DNA of 64,000 bases from Nocardiopsis quinghaiensis (GTDB lineage Bacteria; Actinomycetota; Actinomycetes; Streptosporangiales; Streptosporangiaceae), in contig NZ_VWVU01000003.1 in NCBI RefSeq assembly GCF_008638365.1, positions 1 to 64,000 on the forward strand. The letters run 5' to 3'. The position numbers and the translations under genes are program-made. A model generated the notes under the pieces. The model was not told where the DNA came from and made no database searches. It saw nothing but the letters and a program-made list of their open reading frames with translations. The number at the start of each line of letters is the position of its first letter. Positions within the stretch are counted from its first letter, which is position 1. This document shows positions 17,914-27,412 of the stretch, in pieces.

Positions 17914-18588
17914 ATGGCCGAGCAGGTCGTCGCCGTCGAGGATCTGAGGGTGCGCTACCCGGGAAGTGGGGCGCCCGCCGTCGAGTGGATGAGCTTCTCG
18001 GTGTCCCGGGGGAGGTCTTCGGCTTCCTCGGCCCGAGCGGAGCCGGGAAGTCCACGACCCAGCGGGTGCTGACCCGCCTCCTGCGCCGCTACGGGGGCGA
18101 GGTGCGGGTCCTGGGGCGCCCGCTGCGCCGGTGGGGACAGGACTACTTCGAGCGCGTGGGGGTCGGATTCGAGCTGTCCGCGGCGTTCGGCAGGCTCACC
18201 GCACGGGAGAACCTGGCGGCCTTCGCCTCGCTCTACCGGGGCCCGGTCGAGGAGCCGGACGAACTCCTGGCCCGGGTGGACCTGTCGGACGCCGCCGACC
18301 GGCGGGTCGACGACCTGTCCAAGGGGATGCGCATGCGCCTGAACCTGGCCCGGGCCCTGGTCAACCGGCCCGACCTGCTGTTCCTGGACGAGCCCACGTC
18401 GGGCCAGGACCCGGTGCGCGCCGCCCTGTTGCGCGGGGTCGTGCGCGAGGCCGCCGTGGCGTCGGCGGTACTTTTGAGGCGGACCTGGCGCTCCCTGCAC
18501 GCGGTGTAGGGCCGGTCCTCTCCTCCGTCTCCGGTACGTGCTGGTCGGCTCGGGCCCGTTCCGCGCCACAGCCGAGGTGGAAGCGTGA
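17914..18588 (+). pseudogene. Broken ABC transporter ATP-binding protein
   Basis: Starts well (MAEQVVAVEDLRVRYPGSGAPAVEWMSFSVSRG) but shifts frame near 18010. VFGFLGPSGAGKSTTQRVLTRLL (Walker A) continues in a second frame through LSKGMRMRLNLARAL (signature) and LLFLDEPTSGQDP (Walker B). After REAAVAS the frame degrades again. A third frame carries VLVGSGPFRATAEVEA, the usual end of such ATPases. The D-loop-to-switch-His region is garbled. An ABC-2-type exporter ATPase with at least two lesions and no permease gene beside it. Confidence 0.85.
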
Positions 18589-18779
18589 CGCCGCTTTCCT
18601 TCTCGGCCCGGTCAGGGACGGTTACCAGGTGGCTTTTGGTCGTTCTCCACAACTGGGACCGCCCAGAGTGCGTTGTCTTCGACATGGCGCTGCGGACCAG
18701 GAGACGAGAGGGTTGGACAGTGCCGTGTCCGTCGTGTCGCGGTTTCGCACATCGCTGGTCTACAGGAGGCTCGGTCGGG

Positions 18780-21700
18780 TTGTTCAGTCGTATCGCCATC
18801 GTCAACCGTGGTGAGGCCGCCATGCGGCTCATCCACGCTGTACGGGACATAGCCGCGGAGACCGGGGAACGGATCGAGACCGTCGCTCTGCACACCGACG
18901 TCGACCGCACGGCCGCATTCGTCCGTGAAGCGGACCTGTCCCACGACCTCGGTCCGGCGTCCGCGCGTCCGTACCTCGACCTGAAGGTGCTGGAGCGCGC
19001 GCTGGTGGAGACCGGTGCCGACGCCGCGTGGGTCGGCTGGGGCTTCGTCGCGGAGGACCCGGCGTTCGCGGAGCTGTGCGAGAGGATCGGCGTCACCTTC
19101 GTCGGACCGAGCGCCGAGGCCATGCGCAAGCTCGGCGACAAGATCGGCTCCAAGCTGATCGCCGAGGAGGTCGGCGTGCCGGTCGCGCCGTGGAGCCGCG
19201 GCGCGGTCGAGACCCTGGACGCCGCCCTGGCGGCGGCGGCCGAGATCGGCTACCCGCTGATGCTGAAGGCGACCGCGGGCGGCGGCGGGCGCGGTATCCG
19301 TGTGGTCACGGACGAGACCGAGCTCGCCGACGCCTACGAGCGCACCAGCCAGGAGGCCGCGCGGGCGTTCGGCAGCGGCGTCGTGTTCCTGGAGCGCCTG
19401 GTCACCGGTGCCCGGCACGTCGAGGTGCAGGTGATCGCCGACGGCGAGGGCACCGCGTGGGCGCTCGGCGTCCGCGACTGCTCGGTGCAGCGGCGCAACC
19501 AGAAGATCATCGAGGAATCGGCGTCGCCGGTGCTCAGCTCCGCACAGGCGGACGAGCTCAAGGTCTCGGCCGAGAGGCTGGCCGTCGCGGTCGGTTACCG
19601 CGGCGCGGCGACCGTGGAGTTCCTCTACCACCCCGGCGAGAAGCTGTTCGCGTTCCTGGAGGTCAACACCCGTCTGCAGGTCGAGCACCCGATCACCGAG
19701 TCCACCACCGGACTCGACCTGGTCAAGGCTCAGCTGCACGTGGCGTCCGGCGGCAGTCTCGAGGGCGAGCGGCCGGTGGAGCGCGGGCACGCCGTCGAGG
19801 CCCGGCTGAACGCCGAGGACCCCGACCGCGACTTCGCGCCCTCCCCGGGCCGTATCGTGCGGCTGGACCTGCCCGCCGGACCGGGTATCCGCGTGGACAC
19901 CGGTGTCAGCGAGGGCGACACCATCCCCGCCGACTTCGACTCGATGATCGCGAAGATCATCGCCTACGGCCGTGACCGCGGGGAGGCGCTCGGCAGGCTG
20001 CGCCGGGCGATGGCGCGGACCACCGTGGTCATCGAGGGCGGCGCGACGAACAAGAGCTTCGTACTCGACCTGCTCGACCAGCCCGAGGTGATCGACGCCA
20101 GCGCGGACACCGGCTGGATCGACCGCGTCCGCGGCGAGGGCGGGCTCGTCTCGCACCGGCACTCCGCCGTCGCGCTGGCGGCCGCCGCCATCGAGGCCTA
20201 CGAGGAGGAGGAGCGCGTCGAGCGGCAGCGGCTGCTGTCGACGGCGTTCGGCGGACGCCCGCAGGTGCAGCACGAGAGCGGTCGTCCGCTGGACCTGAAG
20301 CTGCGTGGAGTCGGCTACCGCGTGCGCGTCGCGCGGATCGGCGCGCACCGGTTCCGGGTGGGCGTCGAGGCGGGTGCGGACGTCCGTACCGCCGACGTCG
20401 AGCTCAACCGCTTCGACCGGTACACCGGGCGGATCGTCGTCAACGGCACCCGGTACCGCCTGCTCACCGACACGCACGGGCCGATCCACCTGGTCGAGGT
20501 GGACGGCGTGACGCACCGGGTCAGCCGGGACGAGGGCGGCGTCGTCCGCTCGCCCGCGCCCGCGCTCGTCGTCGCCACGCCGCTGGAGGTCGGCGCCGAG
20601 GTCGAGGCGGACGCGCCGGTGCTGGTGCTGGAGAGCATGAAGATGGAGACGGTGCTGCGGGCGCCGTTCAGGGCACGGCTGAGGGAATGCGTCGTGTCCG
20701 TGGGCAGCCAGGTGGAGACCGGTGCCCCGCTGCTGCGGCTGGAGCCGTTGGCCGAGGACGCCGAGGCCGAGGGCTCCTCGGCCACCGGGTCAGTCGAGCT
20801 GGACCTGCCGGCCGCGTCCGAGGAGGCTCCGGCGCGGGAGCGGCTCACACGCGGCCGGCAGGACCTGCGCAGCCTGCTGCTGGGCTTCGACGTCGACCCG
20901 CACGACGAACGCCGGGTGCTCGACGACTACCTCGCCGCGCGCCGGGCGGTCGCCCGTGGCGGCCACCGGCCGCTGGCCGAGGAGCTGGAACTCGTCGACG
21001 TGCTCACCGACCTCGCCGAGCTGAGCCGCAACCGGCTCGCGGGTGAGGACGGCGACGGCGACAACCACGTGCACAGCCCCCGTGAGTACTTCCACACCTA
21101 CCTGCAGAGCCTCGACGTGGAGCGGGCCGGGCTGCCGGCGTCCTTCCAGGCCAAGCTCGCCAGGGTGCTCGGGCACTACGGGGTCACCGAGCTGGAGCGG
21201 TCCCCCGAGCTCGAAGCCGCGGTGTTCCGGATCTTCCTCGCCCAGCAGCGCGTGTCCGCCGACGTCACGGTCGTCACGACGCTGCTGCGCACGTGGCTGC
21301 GGGAGCCGCCGCCGGACGAGGCGCTGCGCGAGCCCGTCGGCCTCGCGCTGGAGCGGCTGGTGGCCGCGACGCAGGTCCGCTTCCCCGTGGTCGCCGACCT
21401 CGCGCGCGGCGTGGTGTTCGCCTGGTTCGGACAGCCGCTGCTGCGCCGCAACCGCGCCCGCGTCTACGCCGGAGTCCGCAAGCACCTGCGCCACCTGGAC
21501 GCGCACCCGGACGCGCCGGACCGCGCCGAGCGCGTCGCCGAGATGGTGCGCAGCACCGAGCCGCTGGTCCGGCTGCTCGGCCAGCGGCTCGTCCGCGACG
21601 ACCTGGACAACGCGGTCATGCTGGAGGTGCTGACCCGGCGCTACTACGGCAACAAGGGCCTCACCAGTGTCCACACCAGCGAGGTCGCGGACTGCACGTT

Positions 21701-24242
21701 CGTGGTCGCCGAACGCGAGGGCTCACGCGTGGCCTCCTCCGCGGTGGGCTTCGACGCGCTGGGCAGCGCGCTGCGCGGGCTCGCGGAACTGGCCAACGGC
21801 GAGGAGGCGGTCGACGCCGACATCTACCTCGCCTGGGAGAAGCAGCCGGAGGACTCCGACGCGATGGCGGCCGCCCTGCACGAGGCCCTCAGCGTGTACC
21901 CGCTGCCCGACCGGGTCCGCCGGATCACCACCACCGTCGCGGGCAGGGGCGGCGCGGTGATGCACCACCACTTCACGTTCCGCCCGTCGGGCGCCGGGAT
22001 GGCCGAGGACCGGCTGATCCGCGGCCTGCACCCCTACATCGCCCAGCGCATGCAGCTGGAGCGGTTGAGCGAGTTCGACCTGACCCGGCTGCCGTCCGCG
22101 GACGAGGAGGTCTACCTCTTCCAGTGCGTGGCGCGGGAGAACCCCTCGGACGACCGCCTCGTGGCGTTCGCGCAGGTGCGCGACCTGACCGAGCTGCGCG
22201 AGCACGACGGCAGGCTGGTCGCGCTGCCGACGGCCGAGAACACCATCGCCGCCTGCCTCGACTCGATCCGCCGCGCGCAGGCGCAGCGGACGTCGAGGAA
22301 GCGCTTCAACACCAACCGGATCGTGGTCTACGTCTGGCCGCCGATCGACATCACCCGCGCGGAGCTGGAGATGCTCGGCGGGCGCGTGCTGCCGACGACC
22401 GCGGGCGCCGGTCTGGAGGAGATCCTGTTCATCGCGCGACAGCGCGACCGTGTGACCGGCGAGCTGTCCAAGGTCGCCGTGCGCATCTCCTTCGACGCCG
22501 CCGGCGGCACTGAGCTGACCGTCAGCGAGCCGTCGGACGAGCCGATCGAGCCCGTCGACGACTACCGGCAGAAGGTGCTGCGCGCGAGCAGCCGCAACAC
22601 GGTGTACCCCTACGAGCTGACCGGCCTGCTCGGCGACTTCGTCGAGCACGACCTCGACGACGACCACGCACTGGTGCCGGTCGACCGGCCCAGGGGGCGC
22701 AACACCGCGGCGATCGTCGCGGGCGTGGTCACCACGCCGACCCCGCGGCACCCCCAGGGCGTCACCAGGGTGGTACTGCTCGGCGACCCGACGAAGTCGC
22801 TCGGCGCGCTGTCGGAGCCGGAGTGCCGCCGCGTGATCGCGGCGCTGGACCTGGCCGAGCGGACGCGGGTGCCGCTGGAGTGGTACGCGCTCTCCGCCGG
22901 AGCCCGGATCTCCATGGAGTCGGGCACCGAGAACATGGACTGGGTGGCCGCGGTGCTCAAGCGGATCGTGGAGTTCACCCAGGACGGCGGCGAGATCAAC
23001 ATCGTGGTCGCGGGCATCAACGTCGGCGCGCAGCCGTACTGGAACGCCGAGGCGACGATGCTCATGCACACCAAGGGCATCCTGGTGATGACGCCGGACT
23101 CGGCGATGGTGCTCACGGGCAAGCAGTCGCTCGACTTCTCCGGCGGCGTGTCGGCCGAGGACAACTTCGGCATCGGCGGCTACGACCGGGTGATGGGCCC
23201 GAACGGGCAGGCGCAGTACTGGGCGCCGAACCTGACCGCCGCGCGGGACGTGCTGATGTCGCACTACGACCACACCTACGTCGCACCGGGCGAGGAGGTG
23301 CCGCGGCTGGCGGAGACGAACGACCCCGTCGACCGCGACGTCTCCGACTTCCCGCACACCGTGGAGGGCAGCGACTTCGCCACCGTCGGCGAGATCTTCT
23401 CCGCCGAGGCCAACCCGGACCGCAAGAAGCCCTTCGACATCCGGACCGTGATGCGGGCGCTCTCCGACCAGGACCACCCGGTGCTGGAGCGCTGGGCGGG
23501 CATGGCCGACGCGGAGACCGCGGTGGTGCAGGACGTGCATCTCGGCGGCGCACCGGTGTGCCTGCTCGGCATCGAGTCGCGGTCGGTGCAGCGGCGCGGT
23601 TTCCCGCCCACCGACGGCCCGGACACCTACACCGCGGGCACGCTGTTCCCGCGGTCGTCGAAGAAGGCCGCGCGGGCGATCAACGCGGCCAGCGGCAACC
23701 GGCCGCTGGTGGTGCTGGCGAACCTGTCGGGCTTCGACGGCTCACCGGAGTCGATGCGCAGGCTGCAGCTGGAGTACGGCGCCGAGATCGGCCGCGCGAT
23801 CGTGAACTTCCGCGGGCCCATCGTGTTCTGCGTGATCTCGCGCTACCACGGCGGCGCGTTCGTGGTGTTCTCGAAGGCGCTGAACCCGAACATGACCGTG
23901 CTCGCGCTGGAGGGCTCGTTCGCCTCGGTGCTCGGCGGCGCCCCCGCCGCCGCGGTGGTCTTCTCCGGCGACGTCAACGCCCGTACCGCGGCCGACCCGC
24001 GCGTGCGGGACCTGGAGGCCCGTGTCGCCGCCGCCTCCGGCACGGACCGCGCCGCGTTGACCGCGGAGCTGGACGAGCTGCGCTCGTCGGTTCGTGTGGA
24101 GAAGCTCGGCGAGGTGGCCACGGAGTTCGACCGTGTGCACGACATCCGGCGCGCGGTCGAGGTCGGCTCCGTCGACGCCGTCATCCGCGCCGCGGAACTG
24201 CGCCCACGGGTCATCGAGGCCCTGGAGTCCCGCCGGCGCTGA
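18780..24242 (+). CDS. Single-chain multidomain acyl-CoA carboxylase (BC-BCCP-CT)
   Basis: 1,820 residues if read from TTG 18780, which follows a strong AGGAGG (18764-18769); the open frame extends further up but without homology. The product begins LFSRIAIVNRGEAAMRL, the usual start of biotin carboxylase. The BC domain runs to about 480 (ATP-grasp TAGGGGRGIRV ~165; EVNTRLQVEHPITE ~293). The biotin Lys is in ESMKMET (~620). A central region resembling eukaryotic ACC follows (AELEMLGGRVLPTTAG). The carboxyltransferase N part has GINVGAQPYWNAEATMLM and GKQSLDFSGGVSAEDNFGIGGYDR; the C part has FSKALNPNMTVLALEGSFASVLGGAPAAAVVF. The order matches eukaryotic ACC and the mycobacterial long-chain acyl-CoA carboxylase, so long-chain acyl-CoA is a plausible substrate (inference). 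Confidence 0.9.
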   Translation: MFSRIAIVNRGEAAMRLIHAVRDIAAETGERIETVALHTDVDRTAAFVREADLSHDLGPASARPYLDLKVLERALVETGADAAWVGWGFVAEDPAFAELCERIGVTFVGPSAEAMRKLGDKIGSKLIAEEVGVPVAPWSRGAVETLDAALAAAAEIGYPLMLKATAGGGGRGIRVVTDETELADAYERTSQEAARAFGSGVVFLERLVTGARHVEVQVIADGEGTAWALGVRDCSVQRRNQKIIEESASPVLSSAQADELKVSAERLAVAVGYRGAATVEFLYHPGEKLFAFLEVNTRLQVEHPITESTTGLDLVKAQLHVASGGSLEGERPVERGHAVEARLNAEDPDRDFAPSPGRIVRLDLPAGPGIRVDTGVSEGDTIPADFDSMIAKIIAYGRDRGEALGRLRRAMARTTVVIEGGATNKSFVLDLLDQPEVIDASADTGWIDRVRGEGGLVSHRHSAVALAAAAIEAYEEEERVERQRLLSTAFGGRPQVQHESGRPLDLKLRGVGYRVRVARIGAHRFRVGVEAGADVRTADVELNRFDRYTGRIVVNGTRYRLLTDTHGPIHLVEVDGVTHRVSRDEGGVVRSPAPALVVATPLEVGAEVEADAPVLVLESMKMETVLRAPFRARLRECVVSVGSQVETGAPLLRLEPLAEDAEAEGSSATGSVELDLPAASEEAPARERLTRGRQDLRSLLLGFDVDPHDERRVLDDYLAARRAVARGGHRPLAEELELVDVLTDLAELSRNRLAGEDGDGDNHVHSPREYFHTYLQSLDVERAGLPASFQAKLARVLGHYGVTELERSPELEAAVFRIFLAQQRVSADVTVVTTLLRTWLREPPPDEALREPVGLALERLVAATQVRFPVVADLARGVVFAWFGQPLLRRNRARVYAGVRKHLRHLDAHPDAPDRAERVAEMVRSTEPLVRLLGQRLVRDDLDNAVMLEVLTRRYYGNKGLTSVHTSEVADCTFVVAEREGSRVASSAVGFDALGSALRGLAELANGEEAVDADIYLAWEKQPEDSDAMAAALHEALSVYPLPDRVRRITTTVAGRGGAVMHHHFTFRPSGAGMAEDRLIRGLHPYIAQRMQLERLSEFDLTRLPSADEEVYLFQCVARENPSDDRLVAFAQVRDLTELREHDGRLVALPTAENTIAACLDSIRRAQAQRTSRKRFNTNRIVVYVWPPIDITRAELEMLGGRVLPTTAGAGLEEILFIARQRDRVTGELSKVAVRISFDAAGGTELTVSEPSDEPIEPVDDYRQKVLRASSRNTVYPYELTGLLGDFVEHDLDDDHALVPVDRPRGRNTAAIVAGVVTTPTPRHPQGVTRVVLLGDPTKSLGALSEPECRRVIAALDLAERTRVPLEWYALSAGARISMESGTENMDWVAAVLKRIVEFTQDGGEINIVVAGINVGAQPYWNAEATMLMHTKGILVMTPDSAMVLTGKQSLDFSGGVSAEDNFGIGGYDRVMGPNGQAQYWAPNLTAARDVLMSHYDHTYVAPGEEVPRLAETNDPVDRDVSDFPHTVEGSDFATVGEIFSAEANPDRKKPFDIRTVMRALSDQDHPVLERWAGMADAETAVVQDVHLGGAPVCLLGIESRSVQRRGFPPTDGPDTYTAGTLFPRSSKKAARAINAASGNRPLVVLANLSGFDGSPESMRRLQLEYGAEIGRAIVNFRGPIVFCVISRYHGGAFVVFSKALNPNMTVLALEGSFASVLGGAPAAAVVFSGDVNARTAADPRVRDLEARVAAASGTDRAALTAELDELRSSVRVEKLGEVATEFDRVHDIRRAVEVGSVDAVIRAAELRPRVIEALESRRR

Positions 24243-24282
24243 CCTTCGAGGCGTACCCGGCGCGCGCCGCACGTGTCGTGCA

Positions 24283-24510
24283 TCAGGCGGTGCCCCGCCG
24301 GCCGGCCACCTGCTCCAGCAGGCGGACGGCCGCGTGGGCACCGCCCTCGGCGCGTACCCGCCCGCCCAGGACGCGGGCCCGCTCCACGGTGCCCGCGTCC
24401 CGGACCGCGCGGGTCAGGGCGCGGGCCAGCGCATCCTCGGTCAGCCGCTGGCCGCGCAGCGGGGCGGCGCAGGCCCCGGCGGCGTCGCCCTGGGGCCCGG
24501 GCTCTCCGGA
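24283..24510 (-). pseudogene. C-terminal fossil of a macrolide-type (MGT) glycosyltransferase
   Basis: The frame ending at 24283 reads APLRGQRLTEDALARALTRA, then VRDAGTVERARVLGGRVRAE and GGAHAAVRLLEQVAG. This is the last helix pair of UGT/MGT glycosyltransferases (RRLTADRLAAAL...ALGERIRAEDGVARAVRLLE). Upstream, beyond about 24510, the similarity stops and no donor-binding HCG/DQ motif is found. A remnant between the carboxylase and kdpD. Identified by pattern only. Confidence 0.6.
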
Positions 24511-24626
24511 GGGGAGATCCTCGACCTGCCGGGCTGACCGGACGGCCCCTCCGCCCAGTCGGACAGGTCGCGGCCGGTCGGCCCGGCCCGTTCCCCGGCG
24601 GTGGGAGCGCGCCGCCACGCGTTGCG

Positions 24627-27164
24627 TCACCGGGAGGGGGTCTGCGCCGCGGGCAGGGCCAGACGCAGGGTCAGCCCGCCTCCCGGGGTCGTCTCCGGTT
24701 CCAGCGAGCCGCCCATGGCCTCCAACAGCCCGCGCGAGAGGGCCAACCCCAGCCCCAGACCGCTCTCGTTGTCGGTGTCCCCGAGCCGCTGGAAGGGGAC
24801 GAACATGCGTTCGCGCTCCTGTTCGGGGACCCCGGGGCCGTGGTCGGCGACCACGAGTTCCACCTGCTCGCCCGTCCAGGACGCGGTGACCGTCGGCGGC
24901 CGGTCTGGCGGGCTGAAGCGCAGCGCGTTGCCCAGCACGTTCACCAGCACCCGGTCCAGCAGGCCCGGATCGGCCACGACCGGGGGCAGCTCCTCGGGGG
25001 CCCGGACCCGCACCCCGCATCCCTGCCCGCCGAGTTCGTCCAGGGCCGAGAACACCGACTCCCTCAGCGACAGGTCCGTGACCGTCACACCCAGCACACC
25101 CGCCTGCAGCCGGCTCATGTCCAACAGGTCCGTCACCAGTCGGGACAACCGGTCCAGGGACTCGTCCGCCGTGGCCAGCAGTTCGGCCTGGACCTCCTCG
25201 CTGAAGCGCACCTCCCGGCTGCGCAGGCTGGTCACCGACGCCTTGGCCGAGGCCAGGGGAGCCCGCAGGTCGTGGCTGACCGCGGCGAGCAGCGCGGTGC
25301 GCATCCGGTCCGCCTCCGCCAGAGGACCGGCCGTGGCCGCCTCCCTGGCCAGCCTCTCCTGGCGCAGGGCCACGGCGGCCTGCGCGGCGAACGCCTCGAT
25401 GATGCGCCGGTCGCCCGCGCGGGGCCGGCGCCCGTGCAGCACCAGGCTCAGCGACTCGTCCACGGGAACGTCCGCGTCGCTCTCGCCCGGGGCCTCGCAC
25501 GGCCGTTCCCCGACGGAGGCGACCACCTCCCAGGTGTCGGGGTCCTGGCGGCTGTCGGGGCGCGCGGAGATGCCGGGCCTGCGCTCCAGCAGGGCCACCG
25601 ACTCCAGGGAGAAGGTCTCGCGCAACCGCTCCAGCAGCGCCTTCAGGGGTCGTGAACCGCGTAGCACGCTCCCGGCCATGGTGGCCAGCGTCTGGGCCTC
25701 GGCGCTGGCCTGCGCCGCCTCCCGCGTGCGCCGCGCCGCCTGGTCGACCACGACGCTCACCGCCACGGCCACGAACACGAACACCACCAGGGCGAGCACG
25801 TTGCGCGGGTGACTCACGAACAGGGTCTGGTAGGGCTCGGTGAAGAAGAGGTTCAGCAGCACGGACCCGCTGAAGGCCGCCACCAGCGCGGGCCACAGCC
25901 CGCCGACCAGCGCCGCCACCGTCACCGTCGCCAAGACCAGCAGGATCCCGTTGCTGAGGTAGTCCTCGCCCCGGGGCAGGCCGGTTCCCAGCGCCAGCAG
26001 TGCCAGCGCGGTGACCACCAGCGCGTACCCCGCGATCCTGCGGCGCCGTGAGACCGACCCCGCCCTGGGGCGGCGCTGTGGCCTGTTCGCCTCCTCGTGG
26101 GTGACCAGGTGGACGTCGATCGGCCCGGACAGGGTCGTGGTGGTCACCCCGACCCCCGGCCGCAGCAGGTTGGCGAGTCTGCCGCGCCTGCTGGCGCCCA
26201 CCACCAGCTGGGTGGCGTTGACACCCCGGGCGAAGGCGATCAGCGCGCTGGGAACGTCCTCGCCCAGGACCTGGTGGTAGGTGCCGCCCAGATCCTCCAC
26301 CAGCATCCTCTGCCTGGCGAGCAGCGCGGGGTCCGCGCCCACCGGGCTGTTGCCCAGGGACACGTGCACGGCCAGCAGGTCGGCGCCCCGGCTGCGGCCC
26401 GCGATACGGGCGGCCCTGCGGATGAGCGCCTCTCCGCCGGGACCGCCGGTCAGGGCCACGACCACGCGTTCGCGGGGGTGCCACTCCGAGGCCGTCGCGT
26501 GCTCGGTACGGTACCGCTCCAGTTCGTCGTCCACGCGTCCGGCCAGCCACAGCAGTGCCAGTTCGCGCAGGGCGGTCAGCGTACCGATCCGGAAGTGCCG
26601 TCCCAGCGCGGCGTCGACCCTGTCCAGGCCGTAGACGTTCCCGTGCGCCAGTCGGCGCCGCAGCGCCTCGGGTGTCATGTCCACGAGTTCGACCTGGTCG
26701 GCCTCGCGGACCCAGGCGTCGGGCACGGTCTCGTGCTGGCGGACTCCGGTGATCTGTTCGATGACGTCGTTGAGGGACTCCAGGTGCTGGACGTTGAGCG
26801 TCGACAGCACCGTGATGCCCGCCTCCAACAGGACCTCGATGTCCTGCCAGCGCTTGGCGTTGCGCGCTCCCGGGGCGTTGTCGTGCGCGAGTTCGTCCAC
26901 GAGCACGACCCGCGGGCGCCGGGCGAGCACCGCGTCCAGGTCCATCTCCTCGAACCGCTCCCCCCGGCAGGTGAGCACCGCGCGCGGAACGACATCCAGG
27001 TCGTCGACCATGGCCTGCGTCAGCGTCCTGCCATGGCTCTCCACGAAACCGATCACCACGTCGGCGCCGCGGTCGCGGCGCCTGTGCGCCTCGTCCAGCA
27101 TCCGGTAGGTCTTGCCCACACCGGGCGCCGCGCCCAGGTAGACGCGCAGGTGGCCGCGTGTCAT
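24627..27164 (-). CDS. kdpD: KdpD-type sensor histidine kinase
   Basis: 845 residues from ATG 27164, chosen because AAGGAGG lies 8 bases upstream; the longer frame is not needed. Domains: KdpD N-terminal domain with P-loop GAAPGVGKTYRMLDEAHRR (~12-30) and VVIGFVESHGR; a universal-stress-like domain (~230-370); four membrane helices (~395-490); GAF-like region; HisKA SHDLRAPLASAKASV (His near 625); HATPase VLGNALRFSPPD, DHGPGVP and GLGLGLALSRGLLEAMGG. Senses K+/turgor in the known system. Divergent from kdpE and without kdpFABC in the window. Confidence 0.95.
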   Translation of the reverse strand: MTRGHLRVYLGAAPGVGKTYRMLDEAHRRRDRGADVVIGFVESHGRTLTQAMVDDLDVVPRAVLTCRGERFEEMDLDAVLARRPRVVLVDELAHDNAPGARNAKRWQDIEVLLEAGITVLSTLNVQHLESLNDVIEQITGVRQHETVPDAWVREADQVELVDMTPEALRRRLAHGNVYGLDRVDAALGRHFRIGTLTALRELALLWLAGRVDDELERYRTEHATASEWHPRERVVVALTGGPGGEALIRRAARIAGRSRGADLLAVHVSLGNSPVGADPALLARQRMLVEDLGGTYHQVLGEDVPSALIAFARGVNATQLVVGASRRGRLANLLRPGVGVTTTTLSGPIDVHLVTHEEANRPQRRPRAGSVSRRRRIAGYALVVTALALLALGTGLPRGEDYLSNGILLVLATVTVAALVGGLWPALVAAFSGSVLLNLFFTEPYQTLFVSHPRNVLALVVFVFVAVAVSVVVDQAARRTREAAQASAEAQTLATMAGSVLRGSRPLKALLERLRETFSLESVALLERRPGISARPDSRQDPDTWEVVASVGERPCEAPGESDADVPVDESLSLVLHGRRPRAGDRRIIEAFAAQAAVALRQERLAREAATAGPLAEADRMRTALLAAVSHDLRAPLASAKASVTSLRSREVRFSEEVQAELLATADESLDRLSRLVTDLLDMSRLQAGVLGVTVTDLSLRESVFSALDELGGQGCGVRVRAPEELPPVVADPGLLDRVLVNVLGNALRFSPPDRPPTVTASWTGEQVELVVADHGPGVPEQERERMFVPFQRLGDTDNESGLGLGLALSRGLLEAMGGSLEPETTPGGGLTLRLALPAAQTPSR

Positions 27165-27412
27165 CGTGTACCTCCTTCCCGCCCCATCCTCCCCGGCCGC
27201 GAGGGCGGTTCCGAACATTCGACTGCTAACGGGGCGCTGATTCCCGCTCCGCCGATGCCAAGAGAGCGTCGTCGCGCTTGCCCGCGCCGACGGCGCCGCC
27301 CCGGAGCCGATCCGGCGCACGCGTCGTCGGAAGGCTCCGGTGCTGCGCTCCTACCATCGTGAACAGGCCCCATCCGGGGCCGGGGAATCCGGACGGGCAG
27401 GAACGGACCAGC

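Noticed and set aside
24510..26550. Long minus-strand frame continuing upstream of the glycosyltransferase tail
   Set aside because: It lies inside kdpD in another frame and has no family features; only the last ~75 codons look like a protein fossil.
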